Positions 11,925 through 32,422 of a DNA stretch of 64,000 nt are shown piece after piece. The stretch's first letter is position 1; the number at the start of each line of letters is the position of its first letter. The translations under genes and the position numbers were made by a program. Source of the DNA: Mycolicibacterium helvum. Its GTDB lineage: Bacteria > Actinomycetota > Actinomycetes > Mycobacteriales > Mycobacteriaceae. The stretch covers positions 5,828,001 to 5,892,000 of the forward strand of contig NZ_AP022596.1 of assembly GCF_010731895.1 (NCBI RefSeq), written 5' to 3'. The notes under the pieces were generated by a model. It saw only the letters and a list, made by a program, of their open reading frames with translations. It was not told where the DNA came from and made no database searches.

Positions 11925-13700
11925 GTGGCACACCTGCTCGGCGCTGAAGCGCTCCATCTCGAGTATCCGACGCAGGTGGTCTTCGAATCCGTGACCGTCG
12001 GCGTCAACGACGGCGCCCGGATCGGCATCGTCGGGCGCAATGGCGACGGCAAGTCCAGCCTGCTGGGCATGCTCACCGGACGCATCTCGCCCGACGCCGG
12101 CCGGGTGACCCTGCGCGGCGGGCTGCGGGTGACCGCACTGGACCAGGCCGACACCATGCCCCCAGAAGCCACCGTGGGCGCGGTGCTGGTCGGCGACCTG
12201 CCCGAACATGAGTGGGCCGGCAACCCCCGCATCCGCGATGTCGTCGCCGGTCTGGTTTCCGATATCGACTGGCAGACCCCGGTGGGCCAACTCTCCGGCG
12301 GCCAGCGCCGCCGCGTCCAGTTGGCCGAGCTGCTGATCGGCGACTGGGATGTGATCGCCCTCGACGAGCCGACCAACCACCTCGATATCGAGGGCATCAC
12401 CTGGCTGGCCGAGCACCTCAAGACCCGCTGGCCGCGCAACTCCGGCGGTCTGCTGATCGTCACCCACGATCGGTGGTTCCTCGACGAGGTCGCCAACACG
12501 ACGTGGGAGGTGCACGACGGGATCGTCGAACCATTCGACGGTGGCTACGCGGCATACGTGTTGCAACGCGTCGAACGTGACCGCGTCGCCGCGGCCGCCG
12601 AGGCCAAGCGGCAGAACCTGATGCGCAAGGAGCTCGCCTGGCTGCGCCGCGGGGCACCGGCACGAACCTCGAAACCGAAGTTCCGCATCGACGCGGCCAA
12701 CCAGCTGATCGAGGACGTGCCGCCGATCCGCAATGGTGTCGAGCTGGCCAAACTGGCCACCTCTCGGCTGGGTAAAGATGTCATCGACCTCCTCGACGTT
12801 TCGGTGGCCTACGACGGGAAACCCGTTCTGCGCGATGTGGAATGGCGTATCGGCCCCGGTGAGCGCACCGGCATCGTCGGCGCCAACGGCGCGGGTAAGT
12901 CGACGCTACTGGGATTGATCGCCGAGACGGTAGCCCCCGATTCCGGTCGGGTCAAGCGCGGCAAGACGGTGCGACTGGCGATGCTCGATCAGCAGTCCAG
13001 CCAACTCACCGATATCGCCGGCGATATGGTTCGCGAGGTCGTCGGCAGGCTGCCGGCCGGCTATCAGGTCGAGGGCAAGGAGCTGACTCCTACACAATTG
13101 TTGGAGCGCTTGGGTTTTCGCCGTGAGCAGTTGTCCTCGCGGGTAGGCGAGCTTTCCGGCGGGCAGCGCAGGCGCCTGCAGCTCATGCTGACGTTGCTCG
13201 AGGAACCCAACGTCCTGGTGCTTGACGAGCCGACCAACGATGTCGACATCGATATGCTCTCGGCCACTGAGGATCTGCTCGACTCGTGGCCCGGCACGTT
13301 GATCGTGGTGTCCCACGACCGGTATCTGCTGGAACGGGTCACCGATCAGCAGTACGCGATCCTCGACGGACACCTGCGTCATCTGCCAGGCGGTATCGAC
13401 GAGTATCTGCGGATCAAGGCACGCAGCGAGACGGGCGGTGCGTCAACGTCGACTCGCGAGCCCGCCACCCAGGCACTTTCCGGTGCCGAATTGCGCAGTG
13501 TGGAAAAGGAAATCGCGTCCCTGGACCGGGCGCTGGTCAAGCTGTCCGACCGGGTCAACGCCAAACACGTCGAGCTGGCCGAGTTCGACCAATCTGATCA
13601 TGTCGGCCTGGGCCGATTGACGCAGGAACTTCGCGAACTGGAGGCCGAGGTGGCCGACAAAGAGAACCGGTGGCTCGAGCTGTCGGAATTGGTCGACTAG
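11925..13700 (+). CDS. ABC-F family ATPase (Uup-like, ribosome-associated)
   Basis: A soluble 591-aa protein with two ABC ATPase domains and no membrane segments, which defines the ABC-F family. Domain 1 has Walker A GRNGDGKSS, signature LSGGQ and DEPTNHLD. Domain 2 has GANGAGKST, LSGGQ and DEPTNDVDID. A charged linker (about 220-260) and a C-terminal coiled coil (about 520-591) make it Uup-like rather than EttA-like. ABC-F proteins act on the ribosome, and some protect against antibiotics; nothing here proves resistance. It starts with GTG. Its stop codon abuts the stop of the convergent MFS gene with no base between them. Confidence 0.88.
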   Translation: MAHLLGAEALHLEYPTQVVFESVTVGVNDGARIGIVGRNGDGKSSLLGMLTGRISPDAGRVTLRGGLRVTALDQADTMPPEATVGAVLVGDLPEHEWAGNPRIRDVVAGLVSDIDWQTPVGQLSGGQRRRVQLAELLIGDWDVIALDEPTNHLDIEGITWLAEHLKTRWPRNSGGLLIVTHDRWFLDEVANTTWEVHDGIVEPFDGGYAAYVLQRVERDRVAAAAEAKRQNLMRKELAWLRRGAPARTSKPKFRIDAANQLIEDVPPIRNGVELAKLATSRLGKDVIDLLDVSVAYDGKPVLRDVEWRIGPGERTGIVGANGAGKSTLLGLIAETVAPDSGRVKRGKTVRLAMLDQQSSQLTDIAGDMVREVVGRLPAGYQVEGKELTPTQLLERLGFRREQLSSRVGELSGGQRRRLQLMLTLLEEPNVLVLDEPTNDVDIDMLSATEDLLDSWPGTLIVVSHDRYLLERVTDQQYAILDGHLRHLPGGIDEYLRIKARSETGGASTSTREPATQALSGAELRSVEKEIASLDRALVKLSDRVNAKHVELAEFDQSDHVGLGRLTQELRELEAEVADKENRWLELSELVD

Positions 13701-14909
13701 CTAATCGACTGCGCGGCCATCCGATACCGGATACCGGCCGACCAGCAGCAGACCACTCGCTGCGACCAGCCCCGCAATCAGGATGGCAACGCTGACCACC
13801 TGTTTTTCGGCGATGACACCGAATGCGACGCTGCCCAGTGCCATCGAGCCCTGCAGAGTCATGTTGTAGAACGAGGTCATCAGCCCCCGCATGCGCTCCG
13901 GCGATGACGTCTGCACCGAGTACTGGTGGCTGACACTGAGGACGCTCCAGGAGAAGCCGAAGAACAGCAGAAATGACGCATCGAGCAGCATGCTGTCCCA
14001 CCGGCTGATGCCCAGCACGGTGGCCGAGAATACCGCCAGCGCACCGGTTGTCAGCACATTGATTCGGATGTGGCGTTGCAGCAGCGGCATGACCGACACG
14101 CCCGTCGCGGTTCCGATGCCCAGGGCTGTCAACAGTCCGCCGTACCCGATCACCCCGGTCTGAATATTGTCCCGCGCCTCCAGCGGCAGCAGCGCCAGCA
14201 CCCCGCCGACCGGGGCCATCAGCACGGCCGAGCGAATCATCGGGCCGTACAGTGCCGGCGATTTCCTCAAGTACTGCCACCCGTCGCGCAACGACCGGGT
14301 GACGGCCACACGCTGTTCGGCTGCGCCGGCTGCCGGTTTGGGCACATGACGCAACGCGAGGATCATCACGAGGTGCGAAAGCACCCGCACCGCGAAGACG
14401 AACGCCGCGCCGACGACCATGAGGAAGCCGCCGATGATCGGGCCGATCGCCTGGGCAAGCTTGCTGCTCAGCGCATTGAACGAAATCGCGGCGACGAGCT
14501 TGTCTTCTGGCACCATGTCGTGCAGGAACGGCTTCCAGGCCGACTGCTGGACCACCAGCCCGGCTCCGATCAGGAACAGCAGTGTCAACAGCGGCCACGG
14601 GGTGAGGTGGCCGAGCCACTCGATCAGCGCCAAGACGACGGCCAAGGAACCCATCCACAGGTGGGCGACGACGAGCAGCCTGCGATGACCGATGCTGTCG
14701 GAGATGATGCCCACCGGGATGCCGAGCACCAGGAACGGCAGGCTGGTGGTGGCCTGCACCAGGCTGACAAGGACCGCATTGCTGGTCAGCGACGTCATGA
14801 TCCAGCCGGCGGCCAGCAGTAGCATCACCTGGCCCAGATTCAGCACCAGATTGGCCGACCACAGGTCGCGGAATTGGCGCTGGCGAAACAGCCCGTATCC
14901 CCCACCCAC
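13701..14909 (-). CDS. MFS transporter (EntS/MFS_3-like)
   Basis: A 402-aa major facilitator with twelve predicted transmembrane segments. The N-terminal FRQRQFRDLWSANLVLNLGQ and the loop between helices 2 and 3 (GIISDSIGHRR) match the MFS_3/EntS group of exporters. The cargo cannot be told from sequence. It starts with GTG at 14909 and is divergent from the next membrane protein gene by about 45 bp. It ends back-to-back with the ABC-F gene in an imperfect palindrome around GTCGACTAGCTAATCGAC. Confidence 0.85.
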   Translation of the reverse strand: MGGGYGLFRQRQFRDLWSANLVLNLGQVMLLLAAGWIMTSLTSNAVLVSLVQATTSLPFLVLGIPVGIISDSIGHRRLLVVAHLWMGSLAVVLALIEWLGHLTPWPLLTLLFLIGAGLVVQQSAWKPFLHDMVPEDKLVAAISFNALSSKLAQAIGPIIGGFLMVVGAAFVFAVRVLSHLVMILALRHVPKPAAGAAEQRVAVTRSLRDGWQYLRKSPALYGPMIRSAVLMAPVGGVLALLPLEARDNIQTGVIGYGGLLTALGIGTATGVSVMPLLQRHIRINVLTTGALAVFSATVLGISRWDSMLLDASFLLFFGFSWSVLSVSHQYSVQTSSPERMRGLMTSFYNMTLQGSMALGSVAFGVIAEKQVVSVAILIAGLVAASGLLLVGRYPVSDGRAVD

Positions 14910-14954
14910 CCCGAGAAGTTATCAGTACCGGAGTTGATTCCTAGACTGTCCACC

Positions 14955-16268
14955 ATGGGCTACCTGTTGCGGCCGTTCAGCGTCTGGGCACGGTACTTCC
15001 CGCAACTGCTTGCCTGCTATCTGCTGGGTCTGCTGGGCCGGCACCTGGCGATCGATTGGGCAGCGTGGGCCGGCTACGACAACGACTGGTGGGCCTCGCT
15101 GATCATGCCGCTGGCGGGCATGGCGCGGCTGGGCTCGTACGTGGCGATGTTCCTGGTGCTGCGCCCGGCTTTTCCGGTGCTGGCCACGCTCGGCCGGCGC
15201 CCGGCCCGCAGCATCGATCTGTTTTCCACCGTCATCGTGCCGTTCTTCGCGATCTATCTGGCCTGGCAGATGTTCCGGGAGGACTGGCTCGCTTTCGAGA
15301 GCCGAGCCCTGATCTATCGCGTCGGTGACTCGATGACAGCCGTGGCAGCCGGAGCTCCACCGACTGATCTGCATCCGCAATCGCTGCCCGTCGGGGCGGT
15401 CACCTGGGTCCTGATCGCGGCGGCATTGGTGACCCGCACGGCACTGAGCAAGCTCAAGGACCGGTTGCCGTCGTGGCTCGTCGCGATCCGGCTCTATGTC
15501 GATGCGCTATGGGTGTTCTTGGTGCTGAGCTTCTCGGTCAATCAGGGTTTGACGGTACTCATCAATCCGGCCGGGTGGATTGCGCAGCGCCGAATCATAG
15601 TGTGGCTCAGCACCACCCGCGCCGACCTGTTCTCTCATTTCGCGCCGCTGGAGAAAGCCTGGGACGCCGCCATGTGGATGCTGCGCACCGCGTTCGGCGG
15701 CGCGGCTGTCCCGCTCATCTGGCTGGCGCTGGCCGGCATCGTCTACGGCGTCACCGTGACTACCGACTGGCGCAAGGTGGCCCAGCGCGTCGTCGGCCGT
15801 CGTGCCGATGTGGTCTTCGAGCGATCCGCCCCGGCCGGCAAGCGGTGGCAGAAACGCTGGACCGTCTTACCGAAGACGCTGCGGGAGAAAGTCACCGACC
15901 ACGCAATCGAGCAACTCGGCAAATTCCGGCCGATCACCGACTCGGCACGCATCGTGCTGCACGCCGGCGCATTGGCACTGGCGCTCTACGTACTGGCCTA
16001 TGCCGGCCTGGCGTGGCTGGATATGACCGGCAGCTTCTACCGGGCCCAGCTCGGCGACGGCTATCTGCTGCGCGGTGCGGCCTGGCTGCTGGGCCCGCAC
16101 CCAGAACCGTTCTGGGACGGGTTCGGCCAGACGCTGAGCCTCATTTCGCACGCCATCATCGAACCGCTGCGAATCTGCCTGATCGCCAGCACTTTTGCGT
16201 ATTGCCTGGAGCAGGTCGCCCCGGATCCGGCGCCACCGCAGCCAGCTACAGCTGCAGCCGCACCCTGA
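14955..16268 (+). CDS. Polytopic membrane protein of unknown function
   Basis: A 437-aa protein with about nine hydrophobic segments: the N-terminal half has several, then a hydrophilic basic loop at ~300-340 (WRKVAQRVVGRRADVV), then more helices near the C-terminus. I recognise no family motif. The ATG at 14955 starts the hydrophobic N-terminus; an upstream in-frame start would run into the divergent MFS gene. Its last 23 bp overlap the 3' end of the convergent small membrane protein gene. Three membrane-anchored proteins on the opposite strand may be functionally linked, but that is inference. Confidence 0.75.
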   Translation: MGYLLRPFSVWARYFPQLLACYLLGLLGRHLAIDWAAWAGYDNDWWASLIMPLAGMARLGSYVAMFLVLRPAFPVLATLGRRPARSIDLFSTVIVPFFAIYLAWQMFREDWLAFESRALIYRVGDSMTAVAAGAPPTDLHPQSLPVGAVTWVLIAAALVTRTALSKLKDRLPSWLVAIRLYVDALWVFLVLSFSVNQGLTVLINPAGWIAQRRIIVWLSTTRADLFSHFAPLEKAWDAAMWMLRTAFGGAAVPLIWLALAGIVYGVTVTTDWRKVAQRVVGRRADVVFERSAPAGKRWQKRWTVLPKTLREKVTDHAIEQLGKFRPITDSARIVLHAGALALALYVLAYAGLAWLDMTGSFYRAQLGDGYLLRGAAWLLGPHPEPFWDGFGQTLSLISHAIIEPLRICLIASTFAYCLEQVAPDPAPPQPATAAAAP

Positions 16269-16761
16269 TCCGACCGTCCAAATCGACCACGTCGACCGCG
16301 GTCGGCACGACGTCACGCGGCAGCAGGAAGCTGAACTGCACCGGCCCTGTGCCCGTGCACCGGTCGGACGCGCCATCTGGCACCTGCGGCCCGTACCCCG
16401 TCATCCCCTCGGCCTGCCAGCGGCGCAGACCATCGGTGATCATGCCGATGCACATGTCGCCTTCGGGCGCACCGGTGCGGTCGATAGCGACCACCTGCAG
16501 CACCGTGCCGACCGGCAATGGCTTGGCTCCCGAACGAGTCGCCTTGTTGAGGTGCCGGACCCCGGTGATGGTCCAGGTCTGCCCGTCGAACGACCCTGTT
16601 GCGCCCGCGGCGACGACATGGGCCGGGACGACGGTATGGCGGTAGCGCGACCAATCCGGAGCCAGTTCGGTCACCACCAGAACCGTGAGCGCCAAGGCGA
16701 CAACGACGGCGCCGATGATGTTGCGCTGCCACAACGCGGCGGGCGCCCGGAGCCGGCTCAT
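16246..16761 (-). CDS. Small membrane-anchored extracytoplasmic protein 3
   Basis: A 171-aa protein with one N-terminal transmembrane segment (about 14-33) followed by a soluble domain rich in V and T that looks beta-sheet based. Two cysteines (in DMCIGM and SDRCTG) could form a disulfide outside the cell. The family is unknown to me. It begins in an ATGA overlap with the preceding gene and is the last of three similar-architecture genes downstream of argH. Confidence 0.75.
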   Translation of the reverse strand: MSRLRAPAALWQRNIIGAVVVALALTVLVVTELAPDWSRYRHTVVPAHVVAAGATGSFDGQTWTITGVRHLNKATRSGAKPLPVGTVLQVVAIDRTGAPEGDMCIGMITDGLRRWQAEGMTGYGPQVPDGASDRCTGTGPVQFSFLLPRDVVPTAVDVVDLDGRIRVRLQL

Positions 16762-17318
16762 CGTGGCACAGTCTCGGCCGGCGGGATGACGATCGAGTGC
16801 GACCGGTTGACGCTGGCGTCGGCGAGCGGGATGTCCATGACCAGGCGCGAGCTGAGCCGCTCATCACCGCCCCACACCCGAAGCACCACCGATTTCACCG
16901 AGTTCAGCACGTCGACCGGAACATCGAATATCCACACGCAACGCAGCGTGAGACCGGGCTGCACCAGTCCGTTGGTCGACAACAGCCGATCGGTCGGTGC
17001 GTAGGTGTTGGGTCCCACCAGTAGGTCGGCGCGCGGCAGCACAGGCGCATTCGTGGCATCCAGCGAGGTCGCGGCCATCAGCCACGTTCCGGCCGCGGCG
17101 ATCTGTTTGTTTGACGGCGGCTTCTCGATCGTCGGGGCGATAGCCGCACCGGTCACGGTTGCCGACAGGTTGTCTCCGACCGCCGCGGTGTTGATCCCGG
17201 CATGGACATCGAACGGCGCATAGATGCTGGACTGGGCGGGCAGGTGATGCCAGATCAGTGCGGCCAGTGCGACCGCGACAACGGTGAGCACTGCCGCACC
17301 TGCGAACCGGCGACTCAC
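16758..17318 (-). CDS. Small membrane-anchored extracytoplasmic protein 2
   Basis: A 186-aa protein with a single N-terminal membrane anchor (about 5-24) and an extracytoplasmic domain (for example ATSLDATNAPVLPRADLLVG and RCVWIFDVP). It resembles its two neighbours in layout, and all three may carry Ig-like beta domains; no catalytic residue is evident. It starts with GTG in a GTGA overlap with the upstream gene and ends in an ATGA overlap with the downstream one, so the three are translationally coupled. Confidence 0.75.
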   Translation of the reverse strand: MSRRFAGAAVLTVVAVALAALIWHHLPAQSSIYAPFDVHAGINTAAVGDNLSATVTGAAIAPTIEKPPSNKQIAAAGTWLMAATSLDATNAPVLPRADLLVGPNTYAPTDRLLSTNGLVQPGLTLRCVWIFDVPVDVLNSVKSVVLRVWGGDERLSSRLVMDIPLADASVNRSHSIVIPPAETVPR

Positions 17319-17914
17319 GGTGCAACCTTGACAGGGACGCTGACCTGCCCGTAATCGGTGAGACTGTCCACCCAGGTCTGGCCGTAGGTGACCATCAACT
17401 CGTGGAACTGTTTCTTCCAGATCCGCAATGTCACCGAATCACCGTCGCGCAGTGCGTTTTCCGGCAGCGTCCACATTGTGGCGACCTGCTCGCTCAGGCC
17501 CGGCCCGAGCCGGGTGATGCGGCTACCGTCGGCGATCCGGAATACCCCGAAGAAGCGTTTGCCCGGCTCGTCATGAAGATCGAGTTCATTGTCGACGGAG
17601 GCAGGTACGGTGCCGTCGTTGCGCAGTGTCGCGGCGACGGCAAGGTAGCGCAAACCCGCTGCCTTCGGTGCCACCAGCCACGTGCCCGCACGGACCTCGC
17701 GAGGAAACGACGCGCGGTCGATGGTGACGGTGAACGCGCCGTCGCTGAACTCCTCACCCGGTTTGAACGGTGTCACCGTGGTGCTGACGGTGTCCAGGCC
17801 ACCGAACAATGCGGTGGCCGCCAGGACCGCCACCGTCAGCAGTTGGCCCATCTGCGAGAACCCAAGACCGGCGAACCAGCGCCGGATGCGCCCCCCACCC
17901 GGTGTGCCCGCCAC
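17315..17914 (-). CDS. Small membrane-anchored extracytoplasmic protein 1
   Basis: A protein of about 199 aa with an N-terminal membrane segment (around MGQLLTVAVLAATALFGGL) and a beta-rich domain containing a DUF4352-like pattern (RYLAVAATLRNDGTVPASVD). The GTG at 17914 is preferred because it lies 31 bp after the argH stop codon; a start at 17998 would lie inside argH. It is in the same orientation as the arg operon with no visible terminator in the gap, so it may be read from the argC promoter. Confidence 0.7.
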   Translation of the reverse strand: MAGTPGGGRIRRWFAGLGFSQMGQLLTVAVLAATALFGGLDTVSTTVTPFKPGEEFSDGAFTVTIDRASFPREVRAGTWLVAPKAAGLRYLAVAATLRNDGTVPASVDNELDLHDEPGKRFFGVFRIADGSRITRLGPGLSEQVATMWTLPENALRDGDSVTLRIWKKQFHELMVTYGQTWVDSLTDYGQVSVPVKVAP

Positions 17915-17945
17915 GAAAGCGATCGTAATAGGTCTCGCGGCGTGG

Positions 17946-20563
<2,618 letters not shown>

Positions 20564-20601
20564 GAAGTGCTCCTTTGTCTTTTGGTCTCTACTGGATGTA
20601 G

Positions 20602-23193
<2,592 letters not shown>

Positions 23194-23197
<4 letters not shown>

Positions 23198-24059
23198 GGG
23201 ACCACCTTCGTGCCCGTGCCTTCGTCGGTGAATAGTTCGACCAGCACACAGTGTTCGACACGTCCGTCGATCACATGCGCGCTGGGTACCCCGCCCTCGA
23301 CCGCCCGCAGGCACGCCTCGATCTTGGGGATCATGCCGGTTTCGAGGTTGGGCAGCAGCTCGGTCAGCGTATCCGTGTCGACCTGGCTGACCAGCGAATT
23401 CCGGTCGGGCCAGTTGGTGTAGAGGCCTTCGACATCGGTGAGCATCAGCAGTTTCTCGGCGCCCAGCGCCGTTGCCACGGCTGCGGCCGCGGTGTCGGCG
23501 TTGATGTTGTGCACCACGCCGTCGATGTCAGGGGCGATCGTCGAAATCACCGGAATGCGGCCGGCCGCAATGAGATCCAGGACCGCCGCAGTGTTGACGT
23601 GCTCGACGTCGCCGACCAGGCCAATATCGGTGGCCACTCCGTCGAGCGTGACCCCCCGGCGCACTGCCGTCAACAACTGAGCGTCTTCACCGGTGATGCC
23701 GACGGCGTACGGGCCGTGGGCGTTGATGAGGTTCACCAGCTCGCGACCGACCTGGCCGAACAGCACCATCCGCGCGACCTCGAGTACCTCGGGGGTGGTA
23801 ACCCGCAAGCCGCCTTTGAATTCCCCGGCGATGCCGAGGCGTTTGAGCATGGCACCGATCTGCGGCCCGCCGCCGTGCACCACGACGGGGTGGATTCCGG
23901 CGTTGCGCAGGAACACCATGTCGTCGGCGAATGCGGCCTTGAGCCGGTCGTCGGTCATCGCGTTGCCGCCGTATTTGACGACGACGATCTTGTCGTTCAG
24001 CTGTTTGAGCCAGGGCAGCGCCTCGGCGAGGACCGCGGCCTTGGCGTTCACGGTTGCGG

Positions 24060-24063
<4 letters not shown>
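23194..24063 (-). CDS. argB: Acetylglutamate kinase
   Basis: Phosphorylates N-acetylglutamate, usually the arginine-inhibited control step of the pathway. The 289-aa protein of the amino-acid kinase fold has KYGGNAM at about 30, the glycine-rich [11 protein letters not shown] loop and the LTDVEGLY motif. Overlaps argJ upstream by four bases and argD downstream by four bases. Confidence 0.97.
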
Positions 24064-26349
<2,286 letters not shown>

Positions 26350-26372
26350 AATACATTCCGCTGGGGCGGTGA

Positions 26373-28867
26373 TCAGGCCCGGAGTTCGGCGCCGAGGCGT
26401 GCGGCGGCCGCGGCCACCGCAGCGTCCCGGGCGGCACTGGCCTCGTCTTCGGTCAGCGTCCGGTCCGACGCGCGGAACCGCAGCGCCAGCGTCAGCGACT
26501 TACGGTCCTCGCCAATCTGCGGCCCGGTGTACACGTCGAACAGCGCGACATCCTCCAGCAACTCCCCGGCACCGTCGCGCACGGCGTCGACCACGGCCGC
26601 AGCGGCGATATCACCGGCCACCACCAGACTGACGTCCTGGAACACCGCCGGGAACGGCGACACCCGCGGGGCGGGCAGCGTCTCAGGGATCGGCACGGCA
26701 TCCAGATCCAGCTCGAGCGCGCAGGTGCCCTTCGGCAAGCCCGAACGTTCGATCACCGCCGGATGCAGCTGGCCGGCATGCCCGACGACTCGGCCGTCGA
26801 CCAGGACCTCCGCACAGCGCCCCGGATGCCACGGCAGCAGCTGCGCGGCGCGCAACGTGATGTCCACCCCGCAGGCGCGCGCGATGATCCGCACCGCCTC
26901 GAAGGCGTCGGCGGCCTCGACCGGGCGCCCAGGCCCCCAGGGACCGCGGGGCTCACGCAGTCCGGTCAGCACGGCGCCGACGTGGACGGGCTGGCGCGGC
27001 AACGAAGCGTCCAGCGCGGCGATCTCCGTGTCGCTCGGCCGCCGATGCGTCGGGATCAGCTCGACGGCCTTGGTCTGTTCGGTCGGGTGCACCACCTGCG
27101 CGATGGAGAACAGCGCGACGTCGACGAAGCCACGAGAGACGTTGCGGGACAAGGCTTCCAGCAGTGCCGGCAAGAGCGTGGTGGCCAGGTGCGGCCGATC
27201 GGCCTCCAGCGGGTTGAGCACCGAGGTGGTGGCACGCCTGGGATCGGCAGCAGCCAGACCCCACGTATCGAAGATTCCCGCAGGCAGGAACGGGGTGGGC
27301 AACACCTCGACGTAGCCCGACAGGCCCAGCGACTTGCCGACCGCGCGGCGCCGCTTCTGCCCGGCGGTGAGCCCGCGGCCGGCCGGGGCGGTGGGCAGCA
27401 CCGACGGGATCTTGTCGAGCCCTTCCAGCCGCAGCACCTCCTCGACCAGGTCGGCGGGCTGGACGAGGTCTGGACGCCAGCTCGGTGGCGTCACCACGAG
27501 AATGGCCCGGTCGGCGTCGTCCTCGACGACGTCGGCACCGATCTGGGTCAACCGCTTCACCGCGGCACCGCCGTCGTACTCGACACCGGCCATCCGGTCA
27601 GGGAGGTCGAACCGCATCCGCACCGGTGCCGGCGACCAGTTGTCGCGCGGCGGGTCACCACGCCAGTCGGTCAGCGTGGGCTCGACTGTGCCGCCCGCGA
27701 TCTCGGCGAGCAGCGCCGCGCACCGGTCCAGTGCGGCCACCGAAATCGCCGGATCGACGGACCGTTCGTAGCGCCGGCCGGCCTCGCTGACCAGGTGCAG
27801 CCGGCGAATCGTGCGGGACACCGCGGCGGGGTCCCAGACCGCGGCCTCCAGCAGGATGTCGGTGGAGTCGTCATCGATCTCGGTGGTGCCCGCGCCCATG
27901 ACGCCGCCGATGGCGGCGGTCGCGACGTCGTCGACGATCAGCACGTCGGCCGGATCGAGTTTGCGTTCGATGTCGTCGAGGGTGACGACCGTCTCCCCCG
28001 GCTTGGCGAACCGGACGATGAACTCGCCGTTGATGCGGCTGCGGTCATGTGCGTGCATCGGGTGGCCGATTTCGAGCATCACATAGTTGGTGACGTCGAC
28101 GGCCGGTGAGATCGGCCGGATGCCGGAGAGCATCAACCGCCGGCGCAACCACCACGGCGACAAAGCCTTCGGGTCGATTCCGGTGACCGGGCGCAGCGCG
28201 AAACGGCTGACGCCGGTGCCGGATTCGACGGTGACCGGTAGCGCCGGGCCCTCGACGGGCAAGGGTGGAACATCGGCGGGATCCACGAAATCCAGGTCGT
28301 ACGCGCAGGCGATCTCGCGGGCGATCCCGCGCACCGACATGCAGTAACCGCGGTCCGGTGTGACGGCGAGATCGAAGATCACGTCGTCGAGGCCGAGCAC
28401 GCCGATGGCGTCAGCTCCAGGTTCCGCGGTTCCCGGCGGCAGCACCATGATCCCAGAATGGTCTGCACCCAAACCCAATTCGGCGGCCGAGCAGATCATG
28501 CCATCGGAGAGCCGGCCGTAGGTCTTGCGGCTGGCGATGTGGAAATCGCCGGGCAGCGTAACACCGGGCAGCGCCACCACTACGAGATCACCGACGGCGA
28601 AGTTCGTTGCACCGCAGACGATATCGCGGTCACCGCCCTCGCCGACATCGACCTTGCAGGCGCGGATCGGCTTCTTGAACTCGGTGAGTTCTTCGATGGC
28701 GGTGACCCGCCCGACGGTCAGCGGGCCGCTGACCGGTCCGAGCGTGATGATGTCCTCAACCTCATGGCCGACGCGGATCAGCGCCTGCTCGAGATCATGG
28801 GGCTCGACGTCCCAGCCCGGCGCACCGCGCTGGACGATGTCACGTAGCCAGCTGTAGGGAAGGCGCA

Positions 28868-28868
<1 letters not shown>
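26373..28868 (-). CDS. pheT: Phenylalanyl-tRNA synthetase beta subunit
   Basis: Large subunit (831 aa) of the alpha2-beta2 phenylalanyl-tRNA synthetase. The N-terminal tRNA-binding (EMAP-like) domain covers about 40-155, followed by the B3/B4 editing domains (RRYERSVDP at about 350). The B5 domain is around 400-480, a class II core-like domain follows, and the C-terminal ferredoxin-fold anticodon-binding domain ([12 protein letters not shown] onward) covers about 740-831. Its start codon shares one base with the pheS stop (TGATG), so the subunits are translationally coupled for equal synthesis. Confidence 0.97.
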
Positions 28869-31608
<2,740 letters not shown>

Positions 31609-31615
31609 ATCCCCG

Positions 31616-32413
31616 CTAGGAGGGCGCAGACAGCGGCGCGGCCGTGCCGGCCAAGGCGCGGCGGACCGCGCGGCGTCGGGCGATACGCGCGGCCACCAGG
31701 GCGCCCAGCACGCCGAGCGTGGCCGTGGTCAGGATCGATGGTCCGGTGTTGGCCATGATCAGGTAGCCGAACGACGCGGCGACCGCGAGCAGTGCGTACC
31801 GCGCGGTCGTCCAGTGCGCCGGGTGGCCGAACCGGGTGCCGACCACCATGCCGAGGACCAGGGCGACGCCATGTCCGACGTTGGTGAAGTCGCCGGCGCT
31901 ACTCACCACTGAACCGAATGCCACGGCCAACCACCAGCCGGTCCACGCTGCGCGCCAGCGGCGCGGGATGGCCGCGGTGAGCGCACCCAGGACACCGACC
32001 GCGCCGTAACTCATGCCGACATCGGTGACGTTGGCAATCGACCAGGAGGTCAGCCCGGCAGCCAGCGCCGCGGCCAGCCCGGCGGCCACCAACAACGTCG
32101 CGCCGACGTGGCCGACAACGAACGCCACCGCCATCCGGCGGCTGCGCCACAGCAGTTCGGCCAGGCCGAGAATCGCGAAGAGGCCCGGCAGCCACACGTA
32201 GATGGGTCCCCGGTCGGTGACGAAGGCGCTGCCGATCAGTGTGCCCAGACGGCCTTCACCGAGATTGTGCAGATTGGTGCTCGCGCGCCAGACGACCTGA
32301 TCGCGGACGTGCGGCCCGAGCGCCAGCAGCACGGCCGCCACCGTCACGAGCGCGGCCGTGTAGCCAAGCGTGAACCGAACGCGGTCCAGCCGCGAGAGCA
32401 CTGCGAAAACCAT
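31616..32413 (-). CDS. Rhomboid-like integral membrane protein (Rv1648-like position)
   Basis: A 265-aa protein with about six to seven transmembrane segments. The fourth or fifth carries GMSYGAVGVLGAL, which resembles the rhomboid serine motif G-x-S-x, and a later helix has NVGHGVALVLGM with a histidine where rhomboids place the catalytic His. It lacks the usual Gly right after the serine, so protease activity is uncertain. It lies 9 bp downstream of the cyclase gene and is probably cotranscribed with it. Confidence 0.7.
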   Translation of the reverse strand: MVFAVLSRLDRVRFTLGYTAALVTVAAVLLALGPHVRDQVVWRASTNLHNLGEGRLGTLIGSAFVTDRGPIYVWLPGLFAILGLAELLWRSRRMAVAFVVGHVGATLLVAAGLAAALAAGLTSWSIANVTDVGMSYGAVGVLGALTAAIPRRWRAAWTGWWLAVAFGSVVSSAGDFTNVGHGVALVLGMVVGTRFGHPAHWTTARYALLAVAASFGYLIMANTGPSILTTATLGVLGALVAARIARRRAVRRALAGTAAPLSAPS

Positions 32414-32422
32414 CCCTACCTA

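Noticed and set aside
26763..28109. A 448-codon plus-strand frame opposite pheT
   Set aside because: Shadow of pheT; low-complexity R/G/H-rich translation.
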